The notes under the pieces were generated by a model. The model was not told the origin of the DNA and ran no database searches. It saw only the letters and a list, made by a program, of their open reading frames with translations. A DNA stretch of 54,631 bases, taken from positions 1-54,631 of the forward strand of contig NZ_AJXN01000006.1 in assembly GCF_000286355.1 (NCBI RefSeq). The letters are read 5' to 3'. The DNA comes from Kocuria atrinae C3-8. Lineage in GTDB: Bacteria; Actinomycetota; Actinomycetes; Actinomycetales; Micrococcaceae. The translations under genes and the position numbers were made by a program. Positions 30,545 to 49,914 of the stretch are shown here, piece by piece; position 1 is the stretch's first letter, and every line of letters starts with the position of its first letter.

Positions 30545-31585
30545 CAGACACCCACGGGCCCAGCGATGAGCACGGGGCCAAGGATCACGGTCCCCATCGG
30601 GACGAATCACACGGGGCGAACCTGCTGGGCCGCCGCGCGGTGGTCGTGATCGTGTCCTCGTCCGCCGCACGTGGCACGGCCCAGGATCTGTGCGGCCCCA
30701 TCCTGCACGAGTGGCTCACCGGAATGGGGCTCGCCGTGGATCCGGTGCGCGTGATTCCGGACGGCCCGGAGGTCGAGCAAACCCTGCGCGAACTCACGGA
30801 ACAAACACCGCAGGCCGAACGCCCACGGTTCATCGTGACCAGCGGCGGAACGGGTCTCAACTCTGACGACGTCACCCCGGAAGCCACAGCACGGATCCTG
30901 GAACGGGAATCTCCGGGAATCATGCACGGGCTGTGGAGCCATGGGCTTCAGAAAACTGCCACGGCGGTGATGAGCCGCGGGGTGGCTGGTCAGGTGGGAA
31001 TGACATTCGTCGTGAACCTGCCCGGATCCAGGGGCGGCGTGAAGGACGGCATCACGGTGCTCGAACCGCTGCTGGACCACATCAGCGCCCAACTGGAGGA
31101 CGTGCACGGCCACGGTGAGGATCGGGGTGCGGAATCTGAACCCGTCCCCGCGGCGTCGTCGTCCCGTGTGCTGCACGCGCAGGTGACCAGCGAGCCTTTG
31201 GATGCCGCGCGGGCACAGGCCGCCGTGGCCGCGGACGATTGCGGTGCGGTGGTGGGCTTCAGCGGCGTGATTCGCAACCACGACGGCGGCCGGTCCGGTG
31301 TGACGGGGCTCGAATACAGCGCCCACCCGGATGCGGATACGGTGATCCGGCAGGTTGCGGACGAGATCGCGGCCGAGTTCCCCGCAGTGCGGATTTGGGC
31401 CGAGCACCGCATCGGATCCCTGACCGTGGGGGACAGCGCGCTGGAAGCCGCGGTGGCCTCGGCGCACCGCAAGGAAGCCTTTGCCGCGTGCGACGCCTGG
31501 TGGATCGCATCAAGCTCCGTGTGCCCATCTGGAAACGACAGACCTACACGGACGGCACCACTCGTGGGTCGGGCTGGACGGATAA
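30541..31585 (+). CDS. MogA/MoaB-MoaE fusion protein for molybdopterin synthesis (frame broken twice)
   Basis: The restored protein is about 348 residues. Residues 25-185 are a MogA/MoaB adenylyltransferase-type domain ([48 protein letters not shown]). A 20-residue linker leads to a MoaE domain ([33 protein letters not shown]) ending [17 protein letters not shown]. Combining adenylation and the large subunit of molybdopterin synthase in one chain is compact but known in Micrococcales-like gene sets. Breaks: near 31497 (GCCCTG read as GCCTG) and near 31565 (CGTTGGGTC read as CGTGGGTC, a lost T). It starts at a GTG overlapping moaC. Confidence 0.9.
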
Positions 31586-31591
31586 CTCCTC

Positions 31592-32423
31592 ATGGTCAGC
31601 AGAATTGTGGTCCCAACTCGCGTGCGGAAACTGTCCGCGGACGGTGAGGAATTCACCGGCCCGGACAAGCTTGCAGGCGAGGAGCCCCTGGAGATCCGGC
31701 TCAACGGCGAGCAGTTCACCGTGACCATGCGAACGCCCGGACACGATTTCGAACTCGTGCCCGGCTATCTGCTGAGTGAAGCCGTGGTCCGGCAGATGGA
31801 TCACATCGCCGGGATGGACTACAGCTCCGGCGTGGATCAGGACGGGCACCGGACCTACAACGTGATCGACGTGCGGCTGGCCCCGGGAGCGCCGGGACCC
31901 AAGAAGGGCACCGCGCGCAACGTCTACACGTCCTCGTCGTGCGGGGTGTGCGGGACCTCGTCCATGGAGGAGATCGTCAAACCCAGCTCGTACCCGCTGC
32001 CACCGGTGCGTCCGGTCATGGGAGCGGAACGGCTCGTGCGGTTACCCGATGAATTGCGTGATCATCAGAAGGTCTTCGACGCACCGGGGGAGTGCACGCC
32101 GCGGGCCTGTTCCTGGCGTCGTCGGGGGAGCCGCTGGTGGTTCGGGAGGATGTGGGGCGGCACAACGCGGTGGACAAGGTCATCGGATGGGCATGCACCA
32201 CGACAAGTTGCCGCTCAACGATTGCGTGCTGCAGGTGTCGGCCCGGGCATCCTTCGAACTGGTCAGCAAGGCCGCGATGGCGGGGATCCCGGTGCTCTCG
32301 GCGGTCAGTGCGCCCTCTGCGCTCGCGGTCAAACACGGTCGGGAGCACGGTGTCACCGTGGTGGGATTCAACCGCCGGGGCACGTGCAACGTGTATACGC
32401 ATCCGGAGCGGATCACCGACTGA
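31592..32423 (+). CDS. fdhD: Formate dehydrogenase sulfurtransferase FdhD (frame broken twice)
   Basis: The restored 277-residue protein has the sulfur-relay cysteines in [34 protein letters not shown] and the C-terminal [17 protein letters not shown]. FdhD passes sulfur from IscS to the Mo-bisMGD cofactor of formate dehydrogenase, so a formate dehydrogenase should exist elsewhere in the genome; none is in this window. Losses occur near 32090 (a run of six G read as five) and near 32192 (GCCATG read as GCATG). It begins six bases after the MoaE stop. Confidence 0.92.
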
Positions 32424-32489
32424 CAACCGAGCAGAGCCGGCCGCCCAGGGTGGTCCAATCTGCAGGGTATGAGCGCTTGGGCCTCCGAT

Positions 32490-32705
32490 TTGGCGCCGCT
32501 CGAAATCGTCGGGTACATTGGTGCGTACCTAAGACCGCCGGTCATCACGCGTGCGCAAGCATGTGAGATCGAAGAGTTCTCCGGAAACGGGGAATGGCCA
32601 GCGCAGGTGAACCAGCACGAATCTTTTCAACAGCGTCTCGCGGTGTGAACCGTTTGCGTTGTGTATCAGGTCGAGCCCCGGGCATCTGCGCGGGGCTTTT
32701 TTGTG
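32490..32705 (+). promoter_or_regulatory. Promoter and L10-type mRNA leader of the rplJ-rplL operon
   Basis: The 333-base gap between fdhD and rplJ holds no gene. A possible promoter (TTGGCG, 18 bases, TACATT) ends at 32519. Downstream lie AAGACCGCCGGTC and later CAGCGCAGGTGAACC, which resemble the kink-turn parts of the L10-L12 autoregulatory leader, then an attenuator-like hairpin. The leader identity is by pattern and position, not by a covariance search. Confidence 0.6.
32673..32703 (+). terminator. Attenuator-like intrinsic terminator upstream of rplJ
   Basis: AGCCCCG and CGGGGCT enclose a short loop and are followed by TTTTTT, only about 54 bases before the rplJ start. Its position inside the leader suggests conditional termination when L10-L12 is in excess. 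Confidence 0.75.
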
Positions 32706-32756
32706 TTCCGAAACGGATCACGAGAATCCGGCATACACAAGCAAGGAAGGAGCACC

Positions 32757-33289
32757 ATGGCGAATCCTGAAAAGGCTGCCGCGGTTGCGGAGTTGAAGGA
32801 ATTCTTCTCCAACTCGCACGCTGCCGTCCTGACGGAGTACCGCGGGCTCACCGTGCTCAGCTGAAGACGCTGCGCCGCACGCTCGGTGAGAACGCTGAAT
32901 ACGCCGTGGTGAAGAACACGCTGACCGCGATTGCGGCCAAGGAAGTCGGCATCGACGCGTTCGAGGGCAAGCTCAACGGCCCCTCGGCTATCGCGTTCAT
33001 CTCGGGTGACCCTGTCGAAGCTGCCAAGAGCTTGCGTGACTTCGCCAAGGACAACCCGGAGCTGATCGTCAAGGGCGGTTACCTTGACGGCGTCGCAATG
33101 GACGAAGCGGAGATCAAGAAGCTTGCGGACCTCGAGTCCCGCGAGGTTCTGCTGGCCAAGGTTGCAGGCGCTGCCAAGGCGTCCCTGTCCAAGGCTGCCG
33201 CGCTGTTCCAGGCCCCGCTGTCCAAGACCGTGCGCACCGCAGAAGCCCTGCGTGCCAAGGTCGAGGAACAGGGCGAGAACGCCGCCTGA
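32757..33289 (+). CDS. rplJ: Ribosomal protein L10 (frame broken once)
   Basis: The restored 177-residue stalk protein begins [18 protein letters not shown], with [19 protein letters not shown] across the break and [17 protein letters not shown]. The C-terminal helix ([16 protein letters not shown]) binds L7/L12 dimers. One G is lost near 32855 (GTGGCTCAG read as GTGCTCAG), giving a premature TGA at codon 35. AAGGAAGGAG precedes the ATG. Confidence 0.95.
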
Positions 33290-33414
33290 TCCTCACGGGA
33301 TCCCCTGGGTTTCGGGTTCCGGCTCCGGCCGGATGAACCCGTGTTCTATCACCACGCAAAACCTCGTCAGCGCCCGCGGGCACTGACAACCACGTAAAAG
33401 AAGGAGCCAACACC

Positions 33415-33801
33415 ATGGCTAAGCTGACCACCGAAGAACTGATCGAGGCTTTCAAGGAGCTCTCCCTCATCGAGCTGTCCGAGTTCGTCAAGGCCTTCGA
33501 AGAGACCTTCGACGTAACCGCTGCTGCCCCCGTGGCCGTGGCTGGTGGCGCTCCCGCCGCTGGCGGCGAAGCTGCTGCTGAGGAAGAGAAGACCGAGTTC
33601 GACGTCATCCTCGAAGCCGCTGGCGACAAGAAGATCCAGGTCATCAAGGAAGTTCGTGCCCTGACCTCCCTGGGCCTGAAGGAAGCCAAGGACCTCGTGG
33701 ACGGCGCTCCCAAGCCCGTTCTGGAAGGTGCCAACAAGGAGACCGCCGACAAGGCCAAGGAATCCCTCGAGGCTGCTGGCGCTACCGTCACCCTCAAGTA
33801 A
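33415..33801 (+). CDS. rplL: Ribosomal protein L7/L12
   Basis: The 128-residue protein has the N-terminal dimerisation helix ([20 protein letters not shown]), an Ala/Gly hinge and the conserved C-terminal domain ([20 protein letters not shown], then [20 protein letters not shown]). It recruits translational GTPases. It is intact, with a strong AAGAAGGAG before the ATG, and follows rplJ in the same transcript. Confidence 0.97.
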   Translation: MAKLTTEELIEAFKELSLIELSEFVKAFEETFDVTAAAPVAVAGGAPAAGGEAAAEEEKTEFDVILEAAGDKKIQVIKEVRALTSLGLKEAKDLVDGAPKPVLEGANKETADKAKESLEAAGATVTLK

Positions 33802-33873
33802 TTCCCCGCGCTTTCGAGCGCAGGTACGGCCGCGTAGCCTGACCCGAACGGGTCGGTAGCGGTACTACCACTT

Positions 33874-33912
33874 CGCAAAGCCCCGCATCGTTTTCGGTGT
33901 GGGGCTTTGTGC
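33874..33912 (+). terminator. Terminator after rplL
   Basis: GCAAAGCCCC and GGGGCTTTGT form an extended hairpin around CGTTTTCG with a short T-rich exit. It ends the L10-L12 operon before the glycine riboswitch. Confidence 0.6.
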
Positions 33913-33960
33913 TGTCCGGGGTTGTGCGAAACTAGGACTGACCATCTTGGCCGTCACAGT

Positions 33961-34190
33961 GCGGCGGGAGAGCATGGCGGGTGCGCAAGCATCGCGCCAT
34001 CGCCGAAGGAGCAAACCCTCCCCGGGAATCTCTCAGGCACCCGAACCGCCGCACCAGGCCACTCTGAAAAGCTCGAACGCGACACTGTGTCGTGGCCGGG
34101 CACCGACGGGGCAGGTCGGTGGGCGCGAGTGATCGCGTGCACCGGCGAAATCTCTCAGGTTGATGTACAGAGCGGGGAGGAACTCACCGG
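33961..34190 (+). ncRNA. Glycine riboswitch, tandem aptamers
   Basis: The stretch between rplL and gcvP contains GCCGAAGGAGCAAACCCTCC and AATCTCTCAGGCACC (first aptamer), then CACCGGCGAAATCTCTCAGG and GTACAGAGCGGGGAGG (second aptamer). These are core conserved elements of the gcvT-type glycine riboswitch, which senses glycine cooperatively and turns on glycine cleavage genes. The region ends 39 bases before the gcvP start. Exact aptamer borders are approximate. Confidence 0.88.
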
Positions 34191-34228
34191 GACTTAGCAC
34201 GCCCTCAAGTAACCCAGGAGACCCTCAC

Positions 34229-37122
<2,894 letters not shown>

Positions 37123-37123
<1 letters not shown>

Positions 37124-38267
37124 TGAGCGAGAAGAAAACTGCCCTGTACGCCACCCACGAGGAACTCGGTGCTCGGTTCACCGACTTCGGTGGTTGGTCC
37201 ATGCCCGTGCGTTACGCGAGTGACACGGCTGAGCACCACGCGGTGCGCCGCGGCGCAGGAATCTTCGATCTCTCCCACATGGGTGAGGTGGAGGTCTCCG
37301 GTCCGCAGGCCGGTGCGTTCCTGGACTTCGCGCTGGTGGGCGTGCTGTCCGCGATGTCCGTGGGCCGCGCCAAGTACTCGGTGATCGTGGATGCGGACGG
37401 GCGCGTGCTGGACGACCTGATCACCTACCGGCTCGAGGAGAACCGCTACCTGGTGGTCCCCAACGCGGGCAATCAGGAAGTGGTCGTGCGCGAGCTGACC
37501 GCTCGCGCCGAGGGTTTCGACGTCGCTGTGACCGACCAGGGTGCCGAGACCTCCCTGATCGCCGTGCAGGGGCCGCGCGCTCTCGAGGTGCTCAAGGCCA
37601 CGGACCTGGACCCGAGCGACGTCGTCGAGAATCTCAAGTACTACGCCGCCGCACCGGCTCGCTGCGCGGGGGTGGAAGTTCTGGCCGCTCGAACCGGATA
37701 CACCGGCGAGGACGGTTTCGAGCTGTACTGCAGCAACCAGGATGCCCCGGCGCTATGGGCGGCGCTCCTTGAGACTGCGGGGGAGCTGTCCACCGAGGAC
37801 GCGCCCGTGTCCGCGGCCGGACTGGCCGCGCGTGACTCGCTGCGTCTCGAGGCCGGTATGCCGCTGTACGGGCACGAGCTGTCCACCGAGATCACCCCGC
37901 AGAGGCCGGTTTGGGCAAGCTCGTGGAGATCGCGCTGCGCAAGAAGGGCGAAGCGGGAACGGACACGGTGGGCCGCGAGGCGCTCGCCACCGTGGTCGAG
38001 ACCGAACCCAAGCGCACCCTGGTGGGCCTGGAAGGCGTGGGCCGCAAGCCGATCCGCGCCGACTACACCGTGGTGTCCGGCGGCGAGACCGTGGGTGTCG
38101 TCACCAGCGGACTGCCCTCGCCCACGCTGGGCAAGCCCATTGCCATGGCCCTCGTGGCCACGGACGCGCTGGCTCGGATCGCCGACGGCGACGTGAGCGT
38201 TCAGGACGCACGCGGCCGTGACATCGAGGTTCAGCAGACCGAGATGCCGTTCTACAAGCGCGGCTGA
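37123..38267 (+). CDS. gcvT: Aminomethyltransferase, glycine cleavage T protein (frame broken once)
   Basis: The restored 381-residue enzyme transfers the methylene group to tetrahydrofolate and releases ammonia. Motifs are FTDFGGWSMPVRY, GIFDLSHMGEVEVSGP, YLVVPNAGNQE, AARTGYTGEDGFELYC and RDSLRLEAGMPLYGHEL. One G is lost near 37899 (CCGGCAGAG read as CCGCAGAG). The stop is followed by a strong terminator, so gcvPT form a bicistronic unit. Confidence 0.95.
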
Positions 38268-38306
38268 TCAGGGCTGTAGAAACACCTTTCAGCAACGGCT
38301 GAACAG

Positions 38307-38355
38307 ACTTCGGGCCGGATACCTCGAACGAGGTACCCGGCCCGAAGTGTTTTTC
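38307..38355 (+). terminator. Strong terminator after gcvT
   Basis: ACTTCGGGCCGG...CCGGCCCGAAGT plus inner TACCTCG/CGAGGTA pairs form a long stem with one irregular position, followed by GTTTTT. Confidence 0.88.
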
Positions 38356-38464
38356 GGATGCGACGCTGTAGGTCAGTGTCTGAATTATTCGCTTGCCATT
38401 TCTCACTTGCCGCTTCTCGCTGGCGGGCGAGCAGGAGAGGGCCGCGGAGTTCAATCCCGAGTGA

Positions 38465-38851
38465 TCAGTCTCGGTCCTTGCGGGGCATGAAGGCCCGCAC
38501 CTTGGCCAGTTTGTGGGAACCGTCGCAGTGCGGGGCAATGCTGGTCATCCCGCACCGGCACAGGGCAATGACCTTCCGCTCGGGTGGCAGCGGTTCGGCG
38601 CCGGGCTCTGCGGCCAGCAGGAAATCTCCACGAACCAACAGAGGGCCCTTGGGACACACCGTGATCACGGGGGATTCCACGGAACCGGGCACTGACCGGG
38701 GTTCCGAAGTAGCACTGCCCCTGGACGGCTCCGAGTCATCCCGGAGGTCTCCCTGAGGACGGGGCAGGGGTTGCTCGAGCGGGGCAGAACGATGGGTGAG
38801 TTCCGTCTGGTCGGCGGAGTGCGTCATGTCGTCAGGCACGTGCGAGCTCAT
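38465..38851 (-). CDS. CDGSH-type iron-sulfur protein
   Basis: The 128-residue protein carries CRCGMTSIAPHCDGSHKLA near its C-terminus, the C-x-C...C-x-x-x-H pattern that binds a labile 2Fe-2S cluster in CDGSH (mitoNEET-like) proteins. An acidic, low-complexity N-terminus of about 55 residues precedes it. The ATG overlaps the stop of the upstream HDO gene by four bases (ATGA), so the two are translationally coupled. The role may be electron or cluster transfer to the HDO partner; this is inference. Confidence 0.87.
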   Translation of the reverse strand: MSSHVPDDMTHSADQTELTHRSAPLEQPLPRPQGDLRDDSEPSRGSATSEPRSVPGSVESPVITVCPKGPLLVRGDFLLAAEPGAEPLPPERKVIALCRCGMTSIAPHCDGSHKLAKVRAFMPRKDRD

Positions 38852-39897
38852 GTGCGGGGTTCCGGGGTGAGCAGCGACGATCGTCCCGACATCCACGCTT
38901 CGAGCATCTGATCGCCGGCGTGCCCGTCCACGTAGAGGCACGCGGCCGCTCCGAAGAAGATGTCCTCGGTCAGCTGGGGTTCGTCGTCCACGAGGTTTCC
39001 CACGAGGTCCCGCGCAGCCAACTGTTCGTGAACGGCGTCGGCCTCGACGTGCTCGTCGAAGTACCACGTCACGTCCTGGCGGTACCCGCGTTTGCGGAAC
39101 GCATTGCCGTAGTGCTTGTTAGGGATCGTCGAGGTCATCTCGAAGGCCGCCAGGTGACCCACGTTGGCTCCGCGCAAGCAGCGATTCAGGCCGAACATGC
39201 TGATCAGATTGGTCGATGCCAGGGTGCTGGCGGGGACCAGATCGAGGTAGGCGTCGGGGGTGTCGTCCAAACCGATGTTGCGCATCGTGCGGGCGAAGAT
39301 TTCTGAGTGCACCTTGTCCGGGTGGCCGCCACCGTATTCGTCCGCCTGGATCTCGACCATTGCTGCCTTGGCTCGTCCCTGTAGCTTCGGTATGGACCAC
39401 GTGTGCGGATCGGCCTCGCGCAGTGTGTAGATGGATCGCTGAATCAAGAACTCACGCAGTAGGTCCTCGGTGGCGTTCTTGGCCAGCCACATGGCGGTGC
39501 TCGGCTTGGCCGCCGGTTGGGTCATGGCGAAGAGTGCTTCCGCGGCCTCCTTGCCGTCGCGGGGGAGCGGAGCGGGTAGCTCGACCTCCGCCCGTAACTG
39601 AGCTTCGAAGCGCTGCTCGATACGACCGCGGATCCGGATCAGGTCCGGGTCCCACTCCCATTCGCCGCGCACGAACTCGGCCGGACCGTAGTGCAGTAGA
39701 TAGAGCAGAAAGAGCGAGAGCTGCAGGTCTTCGTCTGTGAGGAGGTCCTGGGACTCGGCCAACGCGCGATCAGTGGCGGCAGCAAGGTGGGCCAACCCAT
39801 CAGTGGTTTCGTGGTCACCCACCAGAAGCGAGATCAATGCGGAACTCACTGATCCTCTGGCGGTCGGCGCAGCGGTTCTTTCCTTGACTATGGTCAC
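38848..39897 (-). CDS. Heme-oxygenase-like diiron (HDO) redox enzyme family protein
   Basis: The 349-residue all-helical protein fits the iron-containing redox enzyme family (PF14518-like): a Glu in the helix EFVRGEWEWDP, EIQADEYGGGHPDKVHSEIF and YFDEHVEADAVHEQLA supply the Glu/Asp/His residues expected for a diiron site. Characterised HDO enzymes oxidise or cleave small molecules with oxygen; the substrate here is unknown. Start GTG at 39897 is chosen because the longer frame adds a basic non-homologous leader. It is intact and operonic with the CDGSH gene. Confidence 0.8.
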   Translation of the reverse strand: MTIVKERTAAPTARGSVSSALISLLVGDHETTDGLAHLAAATDRALAESQDLLTDEDLQLSLFLLYLLHYGPAEFVRGEWEWDPDLIRIRGRIEQRFEAQLRAEVELPAPLPRDGKEAAEALFAMTQPAAKPSTAMWLAKNATEDLLREFLIQRSIYTLREADPHTWSIPKLQGRAKAAMVEIQADEYGGGHPDKVHSEIFARTMRNIGLDDTPDAYLDLVPASTLASTNLISMFGLNRCLRGANVGHLAAFEMTSTIPNKHYGNAFRKRGYRQDVTWYFDEHVEADAVHEQLAARDLVGNLVDDEPQLTEDIFFGAAACLYVDGHAGDQMLEAWMSGRSSLLTPEPRT

Positions 39898-40250
39898 CGG
39901 TCTCAACTTTCTTCTAACGCAGCGTGGAGAACCCGTCTCCGGCGGATGAACAGGGCGGTGCTCACGTTGTGACACTGCAGGGGGATGAGCCGTCACTACT
40001 ATAAGGCGGCTTAGCCAGGCGTGGGCTGCCAGCTTGCCGCGAAGGCCTGAGCGAACGTCGACGCAACAGCTCAGATACCCGGACAAACGTCAATTAATGG
40101 ACGAATTATTAAAGCAATAAGAAACTAGTCAGTAGGCATACCATTTGCGATGGCCACCGCGTAGCGTGGAATACCACGGGCCCCTTCTTCGGTCTCCGCG
40201 CCGAGGAAGTCGCTCCTGTACCAGGGCATCATGCTCGGTTAGGACATGTC
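39898..40250. other. Intergenic region between HDO operon and ctaD
   Basis: The 353 bases hold no gene. The ctaD-proximal half is AT-rich (CGTCAATTAATGGACGAATT) and probably contains divergent promoters. I can identify no clear operator, repeat or RNA gene. Confidence 0.4.
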
Positions 40251-41974
40251 ATGGCCATCCACGAATACACGGCAACCGAACGCCGTAGCCGCACACAAGT
40301 AGCCGCAGTACCTCGCTCCAAAGGCCGCATGATCGTCGGCTGGCTCACCTCGACCGACCACAAGACCATCGGATACATGTATCTGATCGCGTCCTTCGTG
40401 TTCTTCTGCGTAGGCGGCGTGATGGCGTTGTTGATTCGCGCCGAACTTTTCGAGCCCGGTCTGCAGATTCTGGAGACCAAGGAGCAATACAACCAGCTCT
40501 TCACCATGCACGGCACGCTCATGCTGCTGATGTTCGGAACACCGTTGTTCATCGGATTCGCCAACGTGTTGGTCCCGCTTCAACTGGGGTCCCCGGACGT
40601 GGCGTTCCCCAGACTCAATGCGCTCGCGTTCTGGTTCTTCCTGTTCGGCTCTCTGGTTGCGATGGCCGGGTTCATCACCCCGCAGGGCGCGGCGTCCTTT
40701 GGGTGGTTCGCGTACGCGCCACTCAACAACACGACCTTCAGCCCGGGGGTCGGGGGAGACCTGTGGCTGTTCGGACTTGCGCTTCAGGGCTTCGGCACCA
40801 TTCTGGGCGGCGTCAACTTCATCACCACGATTCTCTGCATGCGCGCACCTGGCATGACCATGTGGCGCATGCCCATCTTCACGTGGAACATCCTGCTGAC
40901 CTCCATGCTCGTGATCATGCGTTCCCGCCACTGGCGGCCGCACTCTTTGCGCTTGGCATGGACCGGCGCATGGGCGGGCACATCTTCGATCCGGAGAACG
41001 GCGGAGCCATCCTGTGGCAGCACCTGTTCTGGTTCTTCGGTCACCCGGAGGTCTACATCATTGCGCTGCCGTTCTTCGGCATCGTGTCCGAAATCATCCC
41101 GGTCTTCTCCCGCAAGCCGATCTTCGGGTACAAGGGTCTGGCCTTCGCGACCATCGCGATAGCCGCGCTGTCGATCACAGTGTGGGCCCACCACATGTTC
41201 GTCACGGGAGCAGTGGCACTGAGCTTCTTCGCGTTCATGTCCATGATGATTGCGGTGCCCACCGGCGTGAAGTTCTTCAACTGGATCGGCACCATGTGGC
41301 AGGGCTCCGTAACCTTTGAAACGCCCCTGCTGTGGGCCCTCGGATTCCTGTTCACGTTCCTCTTCGGCGGGCTCACCGGCATCATTCTGGCCACTCCGGC
41401 CCTGGACTTCCACGTGTCCGATACGTACTTCGTGGTGGCCCACTTCCACTACGTGGTGTTCGGCACCGTGGTGTTCTCCATGTTCGCCGGATTCTACTTC
41501 TGGTGGCCCAAGTTCACCGGCAAGATGCTCAACGAGCGGCTGGGCAAGGTTCACTTCTGGATGTTGTTCATCGGCTTCCATGCGACCTTCCTCATCCAGC
41601 ACTGGTTGGGCGTCAGTGGCATGCCACGGCGGTACGCCGACTACATGCCGGAGGACGGGTTCACCTGGATGAATCAGCTGTCCACGGCCGGTGCCATGTT
41701 GCTGGGGCTCTCGATGATTCCGTTCTTCTGGAACGTATACATCACCCACCGGCATGCCAAGAAGGTTGAAGTGGACGATCCCTGGGGCTTCGGGTGCTCG
41801 TTGGAGTGGGCCACGTCCTGCCCGCCGCCGCGGCATAACTTTGCATCACTGCCGCGCATTCGCTCCGAGCGTCCGGCGCTCGACCTGCATCATCCGGAGC
41901 TTGCGGCCTTCGCCAGTCAGCAATTCGACGCCGGGAAACCGGTGACCGGGGGCGTCGGTCAACGCGGCACGTGA
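40251..41974 (+). CDS. ctaD: Cytochrome c oxidase subunit I, aa3 type (frame broken once)
   Basis: The restored 574-residue, twelve-helix protein is the catalytic subunit of the terminal oxidase. It has [12 protein letters not shown], a heme-ligand His in [35 protein letters not shown] (CuB ligand region, cross-linked His-Tyr), [10 protein letters not shown], and the heme a/a3 ligands in [15 protein letters not shown]. One G is lost near 40919 (ATGGCGTTC read as ATGCGTTC). Subunits II, III and the bc1 genes are not adjacent, so it is an isolated ctaD, as in several actinobacteria. Confidence 0.95.
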
Positions 41975-42106
41975 CGAACGCGATGCGCGGCACCGCCCGC
42001 CGCGGCGCGTCGTCGTACGAGCCGGGATTCGGAACGGAAGTGGAGGCCCAGAACCGTGGGGGCGGGGTATCTTACGACGACTTCTCCCGTCCGTCCACTA
42101 AGGGTG

Positions 42107-42135
42107 TGGACAAAGCCCAAAAAAAGTCCTAGACT
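42107..42135 (+). promoter_or_regulatory. rpoB promoter (TGGACA, 17 bases, TAGACT)
   Basis: The 308-base gap 41975-42282 contains no gene. Near its middle, TGGACA and TAGACT are separated by exactly 17 bases including an A7 run, an excellent primary-sigma promoter. It leaves a roughly 140-base rpoBC leader. No terminator for ctaD was identified with confidence. Confidence 0.75.
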
Positions 42136-42282
42136 GATAGCTTGCGTTGTCCCTTATACATGCGTGCCTTCATATAGCGGTGGGCGCCACCGGGGCGTGT
42201 TGCGCGAACAGCCAGCACCGGCCCCCATTCTCATTCTCGGGAACCTCGCGAATTCACTGCATGTCTGTGGAAGGATCACATC

Positions 42283-45791
<3,509 letters not shown>

Positions 45792-45837
45792 TTCCCCACT
45801 CGTCATCGGTAAGCACGAACAACTTCAGGATTTTTAG

Positions 45838-49742
<3,905 letters not shown>

Positions 49743-49780
49743 TCACACGGGGCGGTAGCTGAGCTGCCGTAGTCCGTACG

Positions 49781-49823
49781 ACCGAAGGCCGGTCCCCACT
49801 CATGTGGGGGCCGGCCTTCGGCA
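49781..49823 (+). terminator. Strong terminator after rpoC
   Basis: CCGAAGGCCGGTCCCCAC pairs with GTGGGGGCCGGCCTTCGG almost perfectly around a four-base loop. There is no T run, as is common for actinobacterial hairpin terminators. Confidence 0.75.
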
Positions 49824-49914
49824 TTGCCCGGGAGACTACGCTGGAGTACAGATCATTCGTGTGCCTGTGACGGTGCAGCATGGGATCTGTGGCACGAGCG
49901 GCGAGGAGCGGGAG

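Noticed and set aside
38465-39067. A longer start for the CDGSH protein at 39067
   Set aside because: That extension lies inside the HDO coding sequence in another frame; the ATGA overlap at 38851 is the natural start.
39960-40140. A DtxR-type iron box upstream of the HDO gene
   Set aside because: GGCTTAGCC and other short palindromes are present, but none approaches the 19-base consensus.
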